From: an uncultured Dialister sp.
Lineage (GTDB): Bacteria; Bacillota; Negativicutes; Veillonellales; Dialisteraceae
NCBI RefSeq assembly: GCF_900538805.1
Contig: NZ_UPZP01000029.1
Location: forward strand, 1 to 24,491
Reading direction: 5' to 3'
Length of the DNA stretch: 24,491 nt
The position numbers and the translations under genes are program-made. Below, piece by piece: positions 22,463-24,491 of the stretch; positions within the stretch are counted from its first letter, which is position 1, and every line of letters starts with the position of its first letter. A model generated the notes under the pieces. That model saw nothing but the letters and a program-made list of their open reading frames with translations, did no database searches and was not told the origin of the DNA.

Positions 22463-24193
22463 ATGATTACACGATTTATGAAATACTACAGACCCTATAT
22501 GAAAATCCTGGTGTGGGTCATTATCGGCACCTTTGCCATGGCGGGACTGGACTTGATTTTCCCGATTGTGGTGAGGAATCTGATTAACCAGGTGCTGCCG
22601 GAGAAGGATATGCACCGGCTCCTTTGGGGTTCAGCCATTCTTCTTGTGCTCTACATCATCAATTTCATCATCCAATTCCTGGTGCAGTACTATGGCCACG
22701 TCATGAGCGCCTCCATTGAGCATGATATGCGGCGGGACCTTTTTTCCCATATTGAAAAGCTGTCTTTCCACTATTTTGACAATGAAAAGACGGGGCAGCT
22801 GCTCTCCCGCATTACCAGTGATATTACGGAAATTAGCGAACTTTCTTTCCGGGGCCCTAACGATGTGCTTCTCTGCGGCGTCATTATGGCAGGCACCCTG
22901 GTGGTGATGCTGGTGATGAACTGGAAGCTGGCTCTTCTGATCGGCGCCCTTCTGGTGGCCAAGGCCATCCACACCGTGAAAATCAACAAGCAGATGAAGG
23001 GGGCCTTCCGGAAGAACCGGCGGGTGGCAGGGGAAGTGGCTGCCCGGGCGGAGGAAAGTCTTTCCGGCATCCGCCTGGTGAAGGCCTTTGCCCAGGAGGC
23101 CTTCGAACTTTCCCGGTTTGAGGAAAAGAGTGTGGACCTTAGAAATACAAAATTTGCGTCCTACCGACTGGTTGGCTATTTCTCGGGCTCCATCAATTTC
23201 TTTACCAATTTCATCAACGTCGTGGTTATTTTGGCCGGCGGTTTCATGATTACCAGGGACGAACTCCTTCTTTCCGATTTCGTGGCCTTCCTTCTTTATG
23301 TGAATATCTTCATGCGTCCTGTATTCCGCCTCACCATTCTGGCGGAGGTGTACCAGCGGGGCATGGCAGGGTTCCACCGCTTTGAGGAAATCATGCACAC
23401 CGAGCCTTCCATCAAGGACCCGCCCCATCCCCTGGCCCTTACCCATGTGAAGGGGGACATCGATTTCCACGACCTTTCCTTTGGCTATGAACCGAACCGG
23501 CTCATCCTTCATCATCTGAATTTTGACATCCCTGCTGGAAAGACCGTGGCCTTCGTCGGGGAAACGGGGGCCGGCAAGAGCACCCTGGTGAGCCTGCTCC
23601 TCCGCTTCTACGAACCCACCGAAGGGGCCATCACCCTGGACGGCCATAACCTCAATGAATTTGCCCAGCAGGACCTTCGCCGCAAAATCGGTATTGTCCA
23701 ACAGGACGTCTTCCTCTTCGGCGACACCATTGCTGAAAACATTGCCTACGGCAGAGAAGGGGCGTCCATGGATGAAATCCGGCGGGCTGCCAAAATGGCT
23801 GCGGCGGATGAATTCATCGAATCCCTCCCCAACGGCTACGATACCAAAGTAGGCGAGAGGGGCGTGAAGCTATCGGGCGGCCAGAAACAGAGAATCGCCA
23901 TCGCCCGGGTATTCCTCAAGAATCCTCCCGTGGTTATCTTCGATGAAGCCACCTCCGCCCTGGATACCCAGACAGAAAAAACAGTGCAGGCTACTTTGGA
24001 CGATCTGGCCAAAGACAGGACCACCATCATCATCGCCCACCGCCTCTCCACCGTAAGAAACGCCGACTGCATCTACGTCCTCGACCACGGCAGCCTCATT
24101 GAATCCGGAAACCATGAGGCACTCATCGCCAAAAAGGGCAAGTACTATGAACTCTATGAGGCCCAGAAAAAGAAGAAAAGCAGTGAGGAATGA
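22463..24193 (+). CDS. ABC exporter half-transporter (ABCB/MsbA-like)
   Basis: This 576-residue fusion has an N-terminal six-helix exporter domain (residues about 1-310; coupling stretch SFHYFDNEKTGQLLSRITSD) and a C-terminal ATPase. The ATPase has Walker A GETGAGKST (366-374), the Q-loop region IVQQDVFLFGDTIAENIAYG, signature LSGGQKQRIAIARV (from about 470), Walker B with catalytic Glu FDEATSALD (from about 493) and IIAHRLSTV. All catalytic residues are intact, so a homodimer could work; the usual heterodimer partner gene is not adjacent. The substrate (lipid, peptide or drug) is not evident. ATG 22463 is chosen because AAAGGAG lies 5 bases upstream; the frame to 22430 would translate the hairpin. 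Confidence 0.94.
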   Translation: MITRFMKYYRPYMKILVWVIIGTFAMAGLDLIFPIVVRNLINQVLPEKDMHRLLWGSAILLVLYIINFIIQFLVQYYGHVMSASIEHDMRRDLFSHIEKLSFHYFDNEKTGQLLSRITSDITEISELSFRGPNDVLLCGVIMAGTLVVMLVMNWKLALLIGALLVAKAIHTVKINKQMKGAFRKNRRVAGEVAARAEESLSGIRLVKAFAQEAFELSRFEEKSVDLRNTKFASYRLVGYFSGSINFFTNFINVVVILAGGFMITRDELLLSDFVAFLLYVNIFMRPVFRLTILAEVYQRGMAGFHRFEEIMHTEPSIKDPPHPLALTHVKGDIDFHDLSFGYEPNRLILHHLNFDIPAGKTVAFVGETGAGKSTLVSLLLRFYEPTEGAITLDGHNLNEFAQQDLRRKIGIVQQDVFLFGDTIAENIAYGREGASMDEIRRAAKMAAADEFIESLPNGYDTKVGERGVKLSGGQKQRIAIARVFLKNPPVVIFDEATSALDTQTEKTVQATLDDLAKDRTTIIIAHRLSTVRNADCIYVLDHGSLIESGNHEALIAKKGKYYELYEAQKKKKSSEE

Positions 24194-24491
24194 ACGCCCT
24201 GCCGGGCGTGAGGGTTGACGGCCCTTCGGGCCGAGGTTTGACAAGCCTGCGGCCTGAGGGTTCTAAAGTTTGACGCGCCGATGGCGCGAGGGTTGTGGTG
24301 GGCGCCTGCGGCGCCAGTTTGTAGAAAACCTTCACAACCGGGCTTTCGCCCGTGGAAAACAGGCAAACCGCCCTTGCGGGTGGGGAAAAGGCGACCCCCT
24401 TTGGTGGCTGGTGCCACCACCTTTGCCCCGGTGGGAAGCGTGTCACTGGATTCTCAGTCGCCCAAGGGCTCCCTACGAATCCAGTTCCCTT
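24194..24491 (-). repeat. Reverse-polarity hairpin array after the ABC exporter (window edge)
   Basis: The first dyad ACGCCC-TGCC-GGGCGT begins directly after the stop codon. The other seven dyads occupy the same positions as after tatD and after the ECF operon, ending with GGTGGC-TGGT-GCCACC (24403-24418). The fourth dyad is GCGCC-GAT-GGCGC where the tatD copy has ACGGCCT-TTC-AGGCCGT. No gene is seen in the remaining bases; the composite element probably continues beyond the window. Confidence 0.75.

Overview
The window looks like a chromosomal segment of a diderm Firmicute (Negativicutes, possibly a Dialister-like Veillonellales; this placement is inference). The gene content mixes Firmicute traits with outer-membrane biology. 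The Firmicute traits are a metG-tatD pair in Bacillus-like order, an ECF-type uptake system and strong AGGAGG ribosome sites. The outer-membrane trait is a TolC/NodT-type efflux protein in one operon with an orthologue of the enterobacterial ybhGFSR/cecR cluster. I see no phage genes, transposase, CRISPR array, tRNA or rRNA.

Layout. 1-511: intergenic repeats. 512-1384 (-): EamA/DMT permease, divergent from 1499-2014 (+), a flavin-reductase-like protein that ends in a strong terminator. 2015-2576: a 60-bp tandem repeat interrupted by a miniature element. 2577-3851 (-): SstT serine/threonine:Na+ symporter, starting at TTG. 4120-11479 (+): six-gene efflux operon (outer-membrane factor, YbhG-like adaptor, YbhF-like fused double ATPase, YbhS- and YbhR-like permeases, CecR-like TetR repressor). 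A perfect 16-bp palindrome sits between the -35 and -10 of its promoter. 11480-12509: repeat mosaic. 12510-15190: metG-tatD and a terminator. 15191-16191: repeat mosaic. 16192-21683 (+): four tightly overlapping genes of an ECF-type transporter with unusual extracytoplasmic parts. 21684-22462: repeat mosaic. 22463-24193 (+): ABC exporter half-transporter. 24194-24491: the start of another mosaic copy.

Two things stand out. First, the ECF operon encodes a membrane S-like domain fused behind a secreted beta-rich ectodomain of about 300 residues, a fused double ECF ATPase with a degenerate second half, a T component, and a membrane-anchored beta-propeller. I do not know a described ECF system with this layout; the substrate is unknown. 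Second, nearly every gap between transcription units holds arrays of short GC-rich hairpins. Their linkers are conserved, while several stems change in a compensatory way between copies. The arrays have a fixed polarity: one orientation follows gene 3' ends, the opposite one precedes gene 5' ends. A 96-97 bp miniature element with terminal inverted repeats, period-7 and period-9 microsatellites, and a 73-bp exact duplication lie among them.
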